This document shows, piece by piece, positions 43,187 to 51,717 of a stretch of DNA of 64,000 bases (within the stretch, counting starts at the first letter, position 1; every line of letters begins with the position of its first letter). The translations under genes and the position numbers were made by a program. The stretch spans positions 6,645,386-6,709,385 of the forward strand of contig NZ_VFPP01000001.1 in the NCBI RefSeq assembly GCF_006716745.1. The letters are read 5' to 3'. Under the pieces are notes generated by a model. That model was given only the letters and a program-made list of their open reading frames with translations, had not been told where the DNA came from and made no database searches. The DNA comes from Saccharothrix saharensis (GTDB taxonomy: Bacteria; Actinomycetota; Actinomycetes; Mycobacteriales; Pseudonocardiaceae).

Positions 43187-43570
43187 ATGAGGCGAGTGAT
43201 CCTGTCCGGTTCCACGTTCGAAGAGCAGGTCGGCTACGCGCGCGCCGTGGTCGACGGCGAGTGGGTGCACGTCGCCGGCACCACGGGTTTCGACTACGCC
43301 ACGATGACCATCTCCGACGACGTGGTGGCGCAGGCCGAGCAGTGCCTGGCCAACATCGGCGCGGCGCTGGCCGAGGCGGGCAGCGGGTTCGCCGACGTGG
43401 TGCGGGTGCGGTACTACCTGCCGGACAGGAAGGACTTCGAGCCGTGCTGGCCGGTGCTGCGCGCGGCGTTCGGCGAGGTGCGCCCGGCGGCGACCATGCT
43501 GGAGTGCGGCCTGTCCGACCCGAGGATGCGCATCGAGATCGAGGTCACGGCCCACCGCCGGGGGGCCTAG
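43187..43570 (+). CDS. RidA-family protein
   Basis: A 127-residue YjgF/YER057c/RidA protein. Reading: GSTFEEQVGYARAVVDGEWV, then AGTTGFDY, QCLANIGAALAEAGSGFADV and the family C-terminus ATMLECGLSDPRMRIEIEV, including the conserved Arg-x-x-Ile-Glu-Ile-Glu segment. RidA proteins hydrolyse reactive imine and enamine intermediates; this subgroup (RutC-like Rid4-7) may have other deaminase roles. ATG start. Confidence 0.93.
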   Translation: MRRVILSGSTFEEQVGYARAVVDGEWVHVAGTTGFDYATMTISDDVVAQAEQCLANIGAALAEAGSGFADVVRVRYYLPDRKDFEPCWPVLRAAFGEVRPAATMLECGLSDPRMRIEIEVTAHRRGA

Positions 43571-43604
43571 CGCGAGGTGTGCGCCGGCTCACGCCGACCG
43601 CGCG

Positions 43605-43636
43605 TTGAAAGTGACACCGGTGTCAGGTTCGACCAT
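43605..43636 (+). promoter_or_regulatory. MerR-type promoter/operator of the MFS gene
   Basis: -35 TTGAAA (43605-43610), perfect palindrome TGACACCGGTGTCA (43612-43625) and -10-like GACCAT (43631-43636) are separated by a 20-bp spacer. A long spacer with a palindrome inside is the signature of MerR-regulated promoters. The transcript would start almost at the ATG (43642). Confidence 0.7.
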
Positions 43637-43641
43637 GCGGT

Positions 43642-44826
43642 ATGCGCACCACAGCTCCTCGAACCGACGCCCCGTCGCCCACCGGGCGGCTGCCCCTGCG
43701 GCCGCTGCTCGTCCTGGCCACGGCCGCGTTCACCACCGTCCTGACCGAAGCCCTGCCCGCCGGCGTGCTGCGCGGCATGAGCGCGGGCCTGGGCGTGAGC
43801 GAGTCGGCGACCGGTCAATTGGTCACCGTCTACGCACTGGGCACGGTCACGGCGGCGATCCCGCTGTCGGCCGTCACGTCCACCTGGTCGCGCAAGCGTT
43901 TGCTGCTGGCCGGGGTCGCGGGCTTCGCCCTCGCCAACACCGTCACCGCCGCGTCCGCGCTCTTCCCGCTGACCCTCGCGGCCCGGTTCGTCGCGGGGGT
44001 GGCCGCGGGGGTGGTGTGGGCGCTGCTGGCCGGGTACGCCCGCCGGGTCGCGCCCGACCACCTGCGCGGCAAGGCCACCGCGCTGGTCATGGCAGGCATC
44101 CCGGTCGCGTTGTCGCTCGGCGTGCCCGCGGGCACGTTCCTCGGCGGCTTGCTCGGCTGGCGCGCCGCGTTCTGGGCCATGACCGCGCTGGCCGTGGTCC
44201 TGCTCGCGTGGGTGGTGGTGGCGGTGCCGGACCGACCCGGTCAGCCGCGCGGCGCCCGCGTCCCGGTCGTCCGCGCGCTGGCCCTGCCCGGCGTCGTGCC
44301 GGTACTGGTCGTGACGCTGGTGTTCGTGCTCGCGCACACGATCCTCTACACCTACATCGCCGCCTACCTGGCCCGGCTCGGCCTGGCCGACCGGGTCGAC
44401 GCGGTGCTGCTGGTGTTCGGCGTGGCGTCCGTGGTGGGCATCTGGGTCGTGGGCGCGCACATCGACCGGCGCCTGCGCGTGCTGATGATCGCCGCCGCCG
44501 TGCTGTTCGCGGTCGCGGTCGCCGCGCTGGCCCTCACGCCCTGGGTTCACGTCGCGGTGGCGTTGTGGGGCCTGGCGTTCGGCGGCGTGCCGACGCTGCT
44601 GACGACGGCGGCCGGTGACGCGGGCGGCGAGGCCGCGGACTCCGCGCAGGCACTGCTGGTCACGTTGTGGAACGCGGCCATGGCGGGTGGCGGCGTCGCG
44701 GGCGGCCTGCTGCTCGGCGGGCTCGGCGCGGGCTCGCTGCCGTGGAGCGCGCTGGTGCTCCTCGTGCCCGCATCGGCCGTCGTCGTGGCCGCCCGCGCGC
44801 ACGGCTTCCCGGCGGTCCGGCGGTGA
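43642..44826 (+). CDS. MFS transporter, drug/sugar exporter (DHA1) type
   Basis: A 394-residue major facilitator with twelve predicted helices. Motifs: TEALPAGVLRGMSAGLGVSE after helix 1, STWSRKRLLLAG between helices 2 and 3 (motif A region), GIPVALSLGVPAGTFLGGLL in helix 5 (antiporter motif C). These are typical of drug-proton antiporters such as the AraJ/Cmx group. A MerR-type promoter precedes it, which suits drug-induced efflux. Ends 1 bp from the convergent CoA-binding gene. Confidence 0.92.
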   Translation: MRTTAPRTDAPSPTGRLPLRPLLVLATAAFTTVLTEALPAGVLRGMSAGLGVSESATGQLVTVYALGTVTAAIPLSAVTSTWSRKRLLLAGVAGFALANTVTAASALFPLTLAARFVAGVAAGVVWALLAGYARRVAPDHLRGKATALVMAGIPVALSLGVPAGTFLGGLLGWRAAFWAMTALAVVLLAWVVVAVPDRPGQPRGARVPVVRALALPGVVPVLVVTLVFVLAHTILYTYIAAYLARLGLADRVDAVLLVFGVASVVGIWVVGAHIDRRLRVLMIAAAVLFAVAVAALALTPWVHVAVALWGLAFGGVPTLLTTAAGDAGGEAADSAQALLVTLWNAAMAGGGVAGGLLLGGLGAGSLPWSALVLLVPASAVVVAARAHGFPAVRR

Positions 44827-45246
44827 TCAGCGCGGCCCGTGGGCGGCCCACTCGATGGCCGGGCAGCGGTCCATGACCACGTCCAGCCCGGCCGCGGTGG
44901 CCCGCTCGTAGGCCGCCTCGTCGAGCACGTCGAGCTGGAACCACACCGCCTTCGCGCCGATCGCCACCGCCTCGTCGGCGAACTGCCCGGCCGCCTCGGA
45001 CCGGCGGAACACGTCGACCACGTCGACCGGGAACGGGATGTCGGCCAGGGACGCGTAGCCCTGCTCGCCGTGCACGGTCGCCGCGTCCGGGTGCACGGGC
45101 ACGATCCGCTTGCCGTGCTGCTGGAGGAACTTCGCCACGCCGTAGGCGGCGCGCTGCGGGTTGTCGGCCAGCCCCACCACGGCCCAGGTGTCGCCGTCGG
45201 CCAGGACGCGGCGGATCTTGTCGGGGTCGCCCCAAGGTTCGCTCAT
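44827..45246 (-). CDS. CoA-binding protein (YccU type)
   Basis: A 139-residue CoA-binding Rossmann domain: VVGLADNPQRAAYGVAKFLQ, IVPVHPD, PVDVVDVFRRSEAAG, VWFQLDVLDEAA and DRCPAIEW near the end, as in YccU. Probably binds CoA or a CoA derivative for signalling or protection. It converges on the MFS gene. Confidence 0.92.
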   Translation of the reverse strand: MSEPWGDPDKIRRVLADGDTWAVVGLADNPQRAAYGVAKFLQQHGKRIVPVHPDAATVHGEQGYASLADIPFPVDVVDVFRRSEAAGQFADEAVAIGAKAVWFQLDVLDEAAYERATAAGLDVVMDRCPAIEWAAHGPR

Positions 45247-45335
45247 GGGACCAGCCTAGGACGGGCTGACGTGAAGGGCTTTCGCGTTTACCCTGTGGAC
45301 TGCCGCCGCCGCGGAGCCTTCGAGAGGACTTCTTG

Positions 45336-46610
45336 ATGCGCGCCACCCGATCGGTCCTGATCGCGACGCTCGTCGCAGCCTTGTCGCCACCCCTCACCGC
45401 CCAAGCCGCGCCCGCCGACGGCGTCTACTACGTGCAGAGCGTCACCACCGGCCTGAACGCCGGCGTCTCGGGCACGTCCGTGCTCCAGCGCCGGCCGAAG
45501 GGCGACGAGGACCACCAGCAGTGGACCCTGTCCGGCCGCACGCTGCGCGAGGGCACCCGGTGCCTGGGGCGCAGCGGCGACCAGGCCGTGGTGCTGGACT
45601 GCGGCAGCGCCGACGCCGTGTGGGACGTGCTGCCCGACGGCGACCGGCACCGGCTCAAGGTTCCCGGCGCCGACCGCTACCTGGTCGCCTCCGGCACGGA
45701 CGGGGTGCGGGTCGGCACGGGCGCCGACCTGTGGTACCTGACCCCGGTGTCACCGCGCCGCACGCCCGTCCCCCCGGAGGGGGAGCGGCGGCTGGACCAG
45801 GTCACCTTCCTCACCGCCCACAACGCCTACGCCAACGGCGTGGACGGCGGTTTCGCCCCGCCGTTCGTCAACCTCGCGCCCAACCAGGCCCGCGGCATCG
45901 AGCGGCAGCTCGCCGACGGCGTGCGCGGGTTCCAGCTCGACGTCCACCAGACGCCGGACGGCGCGATCCTGTGCCACAACAGCTGCACGTGGGTCAGCCG
46001 CCCGGTCGCGCTGTGGGTGGACGTGCAGCGGATCGTGGACTTCCTGCGCCGCAACCCGTCCGAGTTCGTCACGGTCTTCCTGGAGGACTACGTCTCCGCC
46101 GAGGTGCTGCGCGCCGAGCTGGGCCGCGTCACCGGCCTGGCGGACGTGCTGTTCCGCCCGGACCGGGCGGGCGTGCGCACCACCGGCTGGCCGACGTTGA
46201 ACACCCTGCGTGCCACCGACAAGCGGCTCATGATCTTCACCGACCACAGCCGGTCGGGCGACGCCGTGCCGCGCGACAGCTTCGGCGTGATGTACCAGCC
46301 GGAGTGGACGGTGGAGAACCACTGGTCGATGGGCTCGGGCCTGGGCACGTCCGACTGGTCCTGCCACAGCCGCTGGGCCACGCCGCTCACCCGCACCGAA
46401 CCGGGCTTCCGGCCCCTGTTCGTGATGAACCACTTCCGCGACGTCCCGTTCACCGGCACCGCGACCACCGACAACGGCAAGCTCGCCGACCGGGCCCGCC
46501 GGTTCTGCGAGCCGGCCGCCCGCAAGACCCCGACCTACCTGGCCGTGGACCACTACCACCTGGGCAACGCGATGGCCGCGGTCGCGGCCCTGTCCGGCGA
46601 GCGGTTCTAG
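45336..46610 (+). CDS. Secreted PI-PLC-X-domain phosphodiesterase with N-terminal lectin-like domain
   Basis: A 424-residue secreted protein. Signal peptide ~1-26 (RSVLIATLVAALSPPLTAQA). Residues ~30-130 form a ricin-type lectin-like domain (QQWTLSGRTL; CLGRSGDQAVVLDC). Residues ~150-400 form a PI-specific phospholipase C X domain with catalytic His in LTAHNAYAN and ILCHNSC, and FQLDVHQT. It likely cleaves phosphodiesters in phosphoinositides or glycans outside the cell. ATG 45336 chosen over TTG 45333; GAGAGGA lies upstream. Confidence 0.88.
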   Translation: MRATRSVLIATLVAALSPPLTAQAAPADGVYYVQSVTTGLNAGVSGTSVLQRRPKGDEDHQQWTLSGRTLREGTRCLGRSGDQAVVLDCGSADAVWDVLPDGDRHRLKVPGADRYLVASGTDGVRVGTGADLWYLTPVSPRRTPVPPEGERRLDQVTFLTAHNAYANGVDGGFAPPFVNLAPNQARGIERQLADGVRGFQLDVHQTPDGAILCHNSCTWVSRPVALWVDVQRIVDFLRRNPSEFVTVFLEDYVSAEVLRAELGRVTGLADVLFRPDRAGVRTTGWPTLNTLRATDKRLMIFTDHSRSGDAVPRDSFGVMYQPEWTVENHWSMGSGLGTSDWSCHSRWATPLTRTEPGFRPLFVMNHFRDVPFTGTATTDNGKLADRARRFCEPAARKTPTYLAVDHYHLGNAMAAVAALSGERF

Positions 46611-47449
46611 CCCGGCGAGCGGCTCCGGCCCGGGGCCGGTCGCGGCAGCCCGCAGTCGGGGGCGGTCAGGTCCACCCGGCCGCCCCCGGTCAGGCACGGC
46701 ACGATCAGGTAGGTCTGCTGGCCGTACCCGATGCCCTGGTGCACGGTGACGTTCCCCTGCTCGTCGACCTCGCACGGGTTGTTGTCCGTGCACCGGTCGC
46801 CGTCCTCGTTGCCGGTGTTGTTGACCGCCACCACCTTGCCGGTGGCCACGTCCACCACGGGCGAGCCGGACGTGCCGCCCTTGGTGTCGCACGCCTCGGT
46901 GTAGCGCATCGAGCCCTTCCAGGTCCACCGGCCCTCGCGCAGCTCGTGCACGTACCCGTCCGCCCGGCACGAGTAGACCTGCCGCCAGTACCCCGACACC
47001 ACGCTGATGTCGATGCCCCGGCCCGGGTGCTCCGGCGACAGCTCCAGCGCCCGGCCGCCCATCGCCTCCACCTCGCCGTAGGTGGCGGTGAGCCGGTACA
47101 GCGCGACGTCGGTGCGGTGCATCGTGGCGTAGACCAGCGACGACGCGCGCAGGGTGCCGATCGAGCCCTCGCCGTTGCTCGCGAGCAGCGTGAACTTCCG
47201 GTCGGCCGGCACGTCCACGACGACCTCCTCGGGTTCCATGAACCGCACGCAGTGCCCGTTCGTCATCACCAGCGCCGGGTCGGACGGCCGGTGCTCGGGC
47301 GGCCGGACCACCGCGCCCGAGCAGCCGCTCAACGACACGGTCCCGGTGAAGTCGACGGCGGCCCGCGCGGGAGCCGACGGCGCGGCGGACGCGGGGGCGG
47401 CGGACACGGACAGCACGAGCGCGGCGAGCACCGCTACCAGGTGGCGCAT
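46607..47449 (-). CDS. Secreted trypsin-like serine protease
   Basis: A 280-residue protein with signal peptide ~1-25 (LVAVLAALVLSVSAAPASAA). The chymotrypsin-fold triad can be traced: His in VMTNGHC (~65), Asp in HRTDVALYRL (~115) and Ser in DTKGGTSGSPVVD (~195). It overlaps the phospholipase stop by 4 bp (convergent). Extracellular, probably degradative. ATG 47449; the much longer frame upstream is non-coding in this region. Confidence 0.88.
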   Translation of the reverse strand: MRHLVAVLAALVLSVSAAPASAAPSAPARAAVDFTGTVSLSGCSGAVVRPPEHRPSDPALVMTNGHCVRFMEPEEVVVDVPADRKFTLLASNGEGSIGTLRASSLVYATMHRTDVALYRLTATYGEVEAMGGRALELSPEHPGRGIDISVVSGYWRQVYSCRADGYVHELREGRWTWKGSMRYTEACDTKGGTSGSPVVDVATGKVVAVNNTGNEDGDRCTDNNPCEVDEQGNVTVHQGIGYGQQTYLIVPCLTGGGRVDLTAPDCGLPRPAPGRSRSPG

Positions 47450-47492
47450 GGGCGTTGATCCAATCAGCCGCCGCCGGACGGCGCACTCCCGT

Positions 47493-48521
47493 TCACCCAC
47501 TCGCGTCATCGCCGAGCCTCGGCGGTGGCAGCCGGTAGGTCGGCGGGGTCGCCGACAGCCGGATCGGGTTCGGCACCAGCGGCAGCCCGGCCGGGTCCGC
47601 AGCCGTGCGGCCGCGTTCGGGGTCGCCGCGGAAACCGGTGCGCGGGTTGGCGTTCGTGATGCGGCCCGACCCGGTGGACCCGTGGGTGACGTGGTGGTCG
47701 CCGATCCGGCCGAGGTGCTCCTCGAAGCCCACCGCGAACTTCTCGTCCAGCAACGGCCCGTAGAGCACGCCCTCGTGGAACGGGTCGCCGACCACCGCGG
47801 TCGCGACGGCTTCCGCGAACCGCCGCACGAACTCGTCGTGCACGTCCTCGTGCACGACGACCGTGCCCAACGACGTGCACCGCCGGCCCGCAGTACCGGA
47901 ACCGGAGACCCGCTGCTCCAGGGCCAGTTCGAGCCCTCGGAACGTCTCCTCGCCGTCGGCGAACACATCCGGAACACGTCCTGCGGCACGCCGGCGCGCT
48001 TCACGACAGTCGTGGAACGCCTGCGCCGACGCGGCCGCGTACTCGGCGGGCTTCCACACCACCGAGTTGCCGCACAGCAACGACGGCACGATGCTCCACG
48101 ACGGCACCGCGACCGGGAAGTCGCCCGCCGTGACGACCACCGTGCCGCCGACGGGCTCGCGGAAGGTGAACAGGTGCTCGTCCGGCATCTCCGACGGCAC
48201 GGTCCGCCCGTACAGCCTGCGGCCCTCGCCGGAGAAGAACGCGCAGGTGTCCACCACCTCCTGCGCCTCACCCCGCGCCTCGACCAGCGGCTTGCCGATC
48301 TCCCGCGTGACGACGCGGGCGGGCGCCTCGGCGTTGGCCTCCACCAACCGCCCGATGTTCGCCACCACCTGCCCCCGGACGGGGGCGGGCAACCGGGCCC
48401 ACGCCCGCTGCGCCCGCTTCGCCCGCCGCGCCGCTCCCGCGAACTCCTCCGCCGGCACCGGCTCGACGCGCGTGACGACATCGGACAGCTCGGCCGGATT
48501 GGTGGACGCGTAGGTCGCCAT
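47493..48521 (-). pseudogene. Aldehyde dehydrogenase remnant fused to a CoA-transferase C-terminus
   Basis: The N-terminal ~165 residues match succinate-semialdehyde-type aldehyde dehydrogenases (REPVGGTVVVTAGDFPVAVP; GNSVVWKPAEY). Then two compensating frameshifts occur (VVKRAGVPQDVFRM is in another frame), and the stretch with the catalytic Glu (ELGG) is missing. GTAGRRCTSLG with the catalytic Cys follows directly. The last ~35 residues, LPLVPNPIRLSATPPTYRLP and PPRLGDD, match the C-terminus of CaiB/BaiF CoA-transferases, not of a dehydrogenase. This is a decayed, rearranged gene pair whose frame happens to be open. Confidence 0.8.
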
Positions 48522-48775
48522 CCCCCCAGCGTCGCCCGGGTGCCAAGGGACGATCGGCCGGAACCCCCGATCGCGCCACCCGTCCCGGCCCGTCCACTCC
48601 GACGCCGTGGCGCTATTCCGATGGTGGGCCGGCTCGCCACCGGATCACCATCGGAATCCCCGGCCGGAGCTCGGCCGGCAATTCCGGCGCCGCCGGTGAT
48701 CGGTTCTTCCACCCGCGGTCCGGGGTGAGCGGTGACCGCGGTGGGGAATCGGCGGGCGATCGATGTCGGGGGGCG
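48522..48775. other. Intergenic region with an inverted repeat
   Basis: No gene. Contains the 12-bp inverted repeat at 48615-48657 and a CCGGCCG-GAGCT-CGGCCGG hairpin just after it. Confidence 0.5.
48615..48657. repeat. 12-bp perfect inverted repeat upstream of the dehydrogenase remnant
   Basis: ATTCCGATGGTG (48615-48626) and CACCATCGGAAT (48646-48657) with a 19-nt spacer. May be an operator of the decayed gene or a small mobile-element remnant. Confidence 0.55.
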
Positions 48776-49285
48776 CTACTCGCCCTTCTCACCGTCCGCC
48801 AGTTCGCGCAGGAAATCCAGGTGCCCGACGTGGCGGCCCGTCTCCTGCACCAGGTGGGCCAGCACCCAGCGCACCGTCCGACCCCGGCCGTCGTGGTCGC
48901 CGCGGGTGCGGTCGTCCGGGCCCAGGCCCTCCAGCGCGGTGGCAGAGAGGGCCCACTCGGCGCGGTACTCGGCGATCACCGACTCGACCGTGTCGCCGTC
49001 GTGCAGGCGCCACGACGCGTCCGCGTCCTCGCCCCACAGCGACGGCAGCTCCACCCCGCCCGCCTCGATCGACAGCCACCACCGCTCGACCGCCGTCAAG
49101 TGCCGCAGCACGCCCAGCGCGCTCACCACCGGCGACGTCGGAATCGGCGTGGCGGAGGCGTCCTCCCGGCTCAAGCCCTCCACCTTCGCCACGGCCGTCA
49201 GGCGCAGGAACGTCAGGAACTCCGTCATCAACCGCAGCTCGTCGTGGGCGGCCACCGCAGGCCACACGCGTTCGTTCGAACTCAT
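48776..49285 (-). CDS. DinB-family (DUF664) protein
   Basis: A 169-residue four-helix DinB-like protein. The metal-binding pattern is visible: LGVLRHLTAVERWWL (His), and VLAHLVQETGRHVGHLD (His at both ends). In actinomycetes many such proteins are mycothiol-dependent transferases, which fits. ATG 49285 has AGGG 8 bases upstream; GTG 49294 is an alternative. Starts 10 bp after the thiamine-enzyme stop, so the two are probably one operon. Confidence 0.9.
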   Translation of the reverse strand: MSSNERVWPAVAAHDELRLMTEFLTFLRLTAVAKVEGLSREDASATPIPTSPVVSALGVLRHLTAVERWWLSIEAGGVELPSLWGEDADASWRLHDGDTVESVIAEYRAEWALSATALEGLGPDDRTRGDHDGRGRTVRWVLAHLVQETGRHVGHLDFLRELADGEKGE

Positions 49286-49295
49286 GTTCGACACC

Positions 49296-50882
49296 CTACG
49301 ACACCCGCCGGTACCAGCGCGGTGACGTGTTGACCGGTGGCCTCAACGCCGCCGACCGCACCACGAGCACGTTCGGGCCCGACCGCGCCGCGTACTCGTC
49401 CAGCCGCGCCCGGAACTCCGGCCCGAACCCGTCCACGGCGGACGCCTCGACGCCGAAGCTGCCCGCCAGCGCGACGAAGTCCGGCGACCGCAGGTCCACC
49501 CCGAACGGCTCGTGCCCGGCCCGCGCCTGGTCGTGCCGCAGCATCCCGTACCCGCCGTCGTCCACCAGCACCACGGTCACCGGCAGCCGCTCCTGCGCGG
49601 CCGTGGCGAGGTCGCCGACCGCGAACAGGAAACCGCCGTCACCGCACACCGCCACCACCCGCCCGGTCACGGCCGCGCCGAGCGCCGCGGGGAACCCGAA
49701 GCCGAGCGTGCCCCACCCCACCGGGTACGCCAGCCCGCGCGGCCGGGTGATCCGGCCGAACCCGCCGACCCAGTACCCGGCCACGCACATGTCGGCCACC
49801 ACCCGGTACCCCTCCACCGCCTCCAGCAGCGGCACGGCCCGCGGCTCGTCCGCCGCCACCGCCGCGCGCACCAGGCCGTTGAGCTCGGCGACCCGGTCGG
49901 CGACGCCGTTGCCCGGCCGCGGCGGCACGGCGTCGGCCAGCGCCGACACCACCACCCGCGCGTCGCCGCGCAGCGTCACGTCGGGCCGGTAGTTGCGGAT
50001 CGCCTCCACGTTGACGTTGAGCAGCTTCGGCGGCGCGGGCTGCAGCCAGTTCTGCGTCATCATCCCGTCGAAGTCGCTGCCCACCCCGATGACCAGGTCG
50101 GCCTCGTCCCACAGCGCCCCGACCTCCGGCAGGTGCACCGGCCCGTGCACCACGTGCGGGTGGTCGACCAGGCCGCGCCCGCCGTACGTGGTGACGACCG
50201 GCGCGCCGATCCGCGCCGCCAACGCGCCCACCGCCGCCCCCGCGCCCGACCGCGCCGCGCCGCCGCCGGCCCAGATCAGCGGTCGTTCGGCCGCCGCCAC
50301 CAGCTCCACCCCCGGCGTCACGTCCGGCGTCGACGGCGCGCGGGTCGGGATGCGGTTCCACACGCCCGCGTCCGCGGTGAGGAAGTCGGTCGGCACGCCC
50401 AGGTACACCGGTCCCTGCGGCGCGGTGGTGGCCAGCAGAGCGGCGCTGTCGGCGTAGACGCCGATCGACTCGGCCGCGCGCAGCGTCCAGCCGCCCTTCA
50501 CCACCGGCAGGAACATCGCCCGCTGGTCGCGGGTCTCGTGCAGGGTGCCCCGGTACTCGCCGGGACGGCGCAGCGTCGACGGGATGTCGGTGGCGACCAC
50601 CAGCACCGGCGACCCGGACGCGTACGCCTCGCCGGTCGCGCCCAGGCAGTTCGCCGCGCCCGGCCCGGTGGTCACCAGCGCCACGCCCAGCCCACCGGTG
50701 GCGCGGGCGTAGCCGTCGGCCGCGTACACCGCCGTCTGCTCGTGCCGGACGCCGACCAACCGGATGCCGGAGGTCCGCAGCGCCTCCCACACGGGCAGGT
50801 TGTGCACACCGGGCAACCCGAACACGACCTCGACGCCGTGCGCGGCCAGCACCGCCAGCAACCGCTCCGCCCCGCTCACCAT
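49296..50882 (-). CDS. Thiamine diphosphate-dependent enzyme, acetolactate-synthase-like
   Basis: A 528-residue ThDP enzyme with the three domains of the family. Residues ~1-165: catalytic Glu in GVRHEQTAVYAADGY. Residues ~185-320: central domain (WAGGGAARSGAGAAVGALAA). Residues ~370-520: ThDP/Mg motif GDGGF then LVDDGGYGML. Similar to acetolactate synthase large subunits, but no small subunit follows and FAD use cannot be told. The substrate may be another 2-oxo acid. ATG 50882. Confidence 0.88.
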   Translation of the reverse strand: MVSGAERLLAVLAAHGVEVVFGLPGVHNLPVWEALRTSGIRLVGVRHEQTAVYAADGYARATGGLGVALVTTGPGAANCLGATGEAYASGSPVLVVATDIPSTLRRPGEYRGTLHETRDQRAMFLPVVKGGWTLRAAESIGVYADSAALLATTAPQGPVYLGVPTDFLTADAGVWNRIPTRAPSTPDVTPGVELVAAAERPLIWAGGGAARSGAGAAVGALAARIGAPVVTTYGGRGLVDHPHVVHGPVHLPEVGALWDEADLVIGVGSDFDGMMTQNWLQPAPPKLLNVNVEAIRNYRPDVTLRGDARVVVSALADAVPPRPGNGVADRVAELNGLVRAAVAADEPRAVPLLEAVEGYRVVADMCVAGYWVGGFGRITRPRGLAYPVGWGTLGFGFPAALGAAVTGRVVAVCGDGGFLFAVGDLATAAQERLPVTVVLVDDGGYGMLRHDQARAGHEPFGVDLRSPDFVALAGSFGVEASAVDGFGPEFRARLDEYAARSGPNVLVVRSAALRPPVNTSPRWYRRVS

Positions 50883-50945
50883 GCGCGAGACGCTAGGGAC
50901 GCGACGCTTCCCCGGCAACGTCACCCGGTCGTGTCATCATGCGCC

Positions 50946-51530
50946 GTGCGCAGCCTCCTGCCCGTTCTCCTCGCCGCGCTGGTCGCCGGCTGCACCTCCG
51001 CCGTGCCCGGCACACCGACGACCGCCGCCGAACCCGACGTGCAGGCGCGCTGGTGGACGTGGGCCGCGTCGAGCACGGAGGAGCGCAACCCCGTGCTCGA
51101 CGCCACGGGCGCGCACTGCGCGGAGGACCAGCCGGCCGACCTGTGGTTCGTCGCGGGCACGTTCGGCGGCGCGGTCGAGCGCACGTGCGAGGTGCCCGCC
51201 GGCCGCGCGCTCGTCGGGCCGGTGGTCAACTTCACCTCCGCCACCGCGGCGGGCTGCGAGGGCGCGCTGGCGAACGGTTCCGGCGAGGTGACCTTCGACG
51301 GCGAACCGCTGGGGACGCGCCGGCTCGGACCGGCCCGCGTCACGATCCGGGGTGTGGCGGGCAACGTCGTGACCGGCTCGGCGAGCGCGCGGCAGACCTA
51401 CGCGTGCGGCCTGTGGGTGACCGTGCCGCCGCCCTCCCCCGGCGAGCACGAGCTGGTGATCGACGGCCGTGGCGAGGGGTTCCGCACCACCGTCCGCTAC
51501 CGGCTGGTCGTGGCGGCGGCATCGGACTGA
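50946..51530 (+). CDS. Lipoprotein, unknown
   Basis: A 194-residue lipoprotein with a lipobox LVAGC at ~16. Mature protein is beta-rich with six Cys (HCAEDQ; RTCEVPAGR; GCEGAL; YACGLW), the last part ending in a strand-rich domain (GEHELVIDGRGEGFRTTVRY). GTG 50946 gives the correct hydrophobic signal. Divergent from the ThDP gene. No family recognised. Confidence 0.75.
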   Translation: MRSLLPVLLAALVAGCTSAVPGTPTTAAEPDVQARWWTWAASSTEERNPVLDATGAHCAEDQPADLWFVAGTFGGAVERTCEVPAGRALVGPVVNFTSATAAGCEGALANGSGEVTFDGEPLGTRRLGPARVTIRGVAGNVVTGSASARQTYACGLWVTVPPPSPGEHELVIDGRGEGFRTTVRYRLVVAAASD

Positions 51531-51559
51531 GCTTTGCTATCGTCGGGATCGGCGTGTGT

Positions 51560-51655
51560 GGGCAGACGTGAGGCTGGAGCCACTCCCCGGCAACCGGGTG
51601 GCGTGATCCGCCGCGGGGTGAGGGCACCCCTGCTCATTGCGGTACCACCGATGAC
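51560..51655 (+). promoter_or_regulatory. Structured leader upstream of 51718
   Basis: Two hairpins lie in the 187-bp leader. One is 51579-51602, with GCCA/TGGC and CCCGG/CCGGG stems and loop CAA. The other is GGGGTG-AGGG-CACCCC (51615-51630). CCCCGGCAACCGGG resembles the core of SAM-I/SAM-IV riboswitches, but other conserved elements are not recognised. Confidence 0.35.
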
Positions 51656-51717
51656 CGTCGACCGACGCGTGATGCGTCCTTGTCGCGCCGAGCCGGGCGG
51701 CGGGAGCGAGGACTGCC

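Noticed and set aside
46607..48712. A 701-residue protease with long N-terminal extension
   Set aside because: The extension is an out-of-frame read of the dehydrogenase remnant; the signal peptide at 47449 marks the real start.
51560..51655. Firm call of a SAM riboswitch
   Set aside because: Only the CCGGCAACC-like core is visible; flanking conserved elements and a methionine-related gene are missing, so kept as a weak structured leader.
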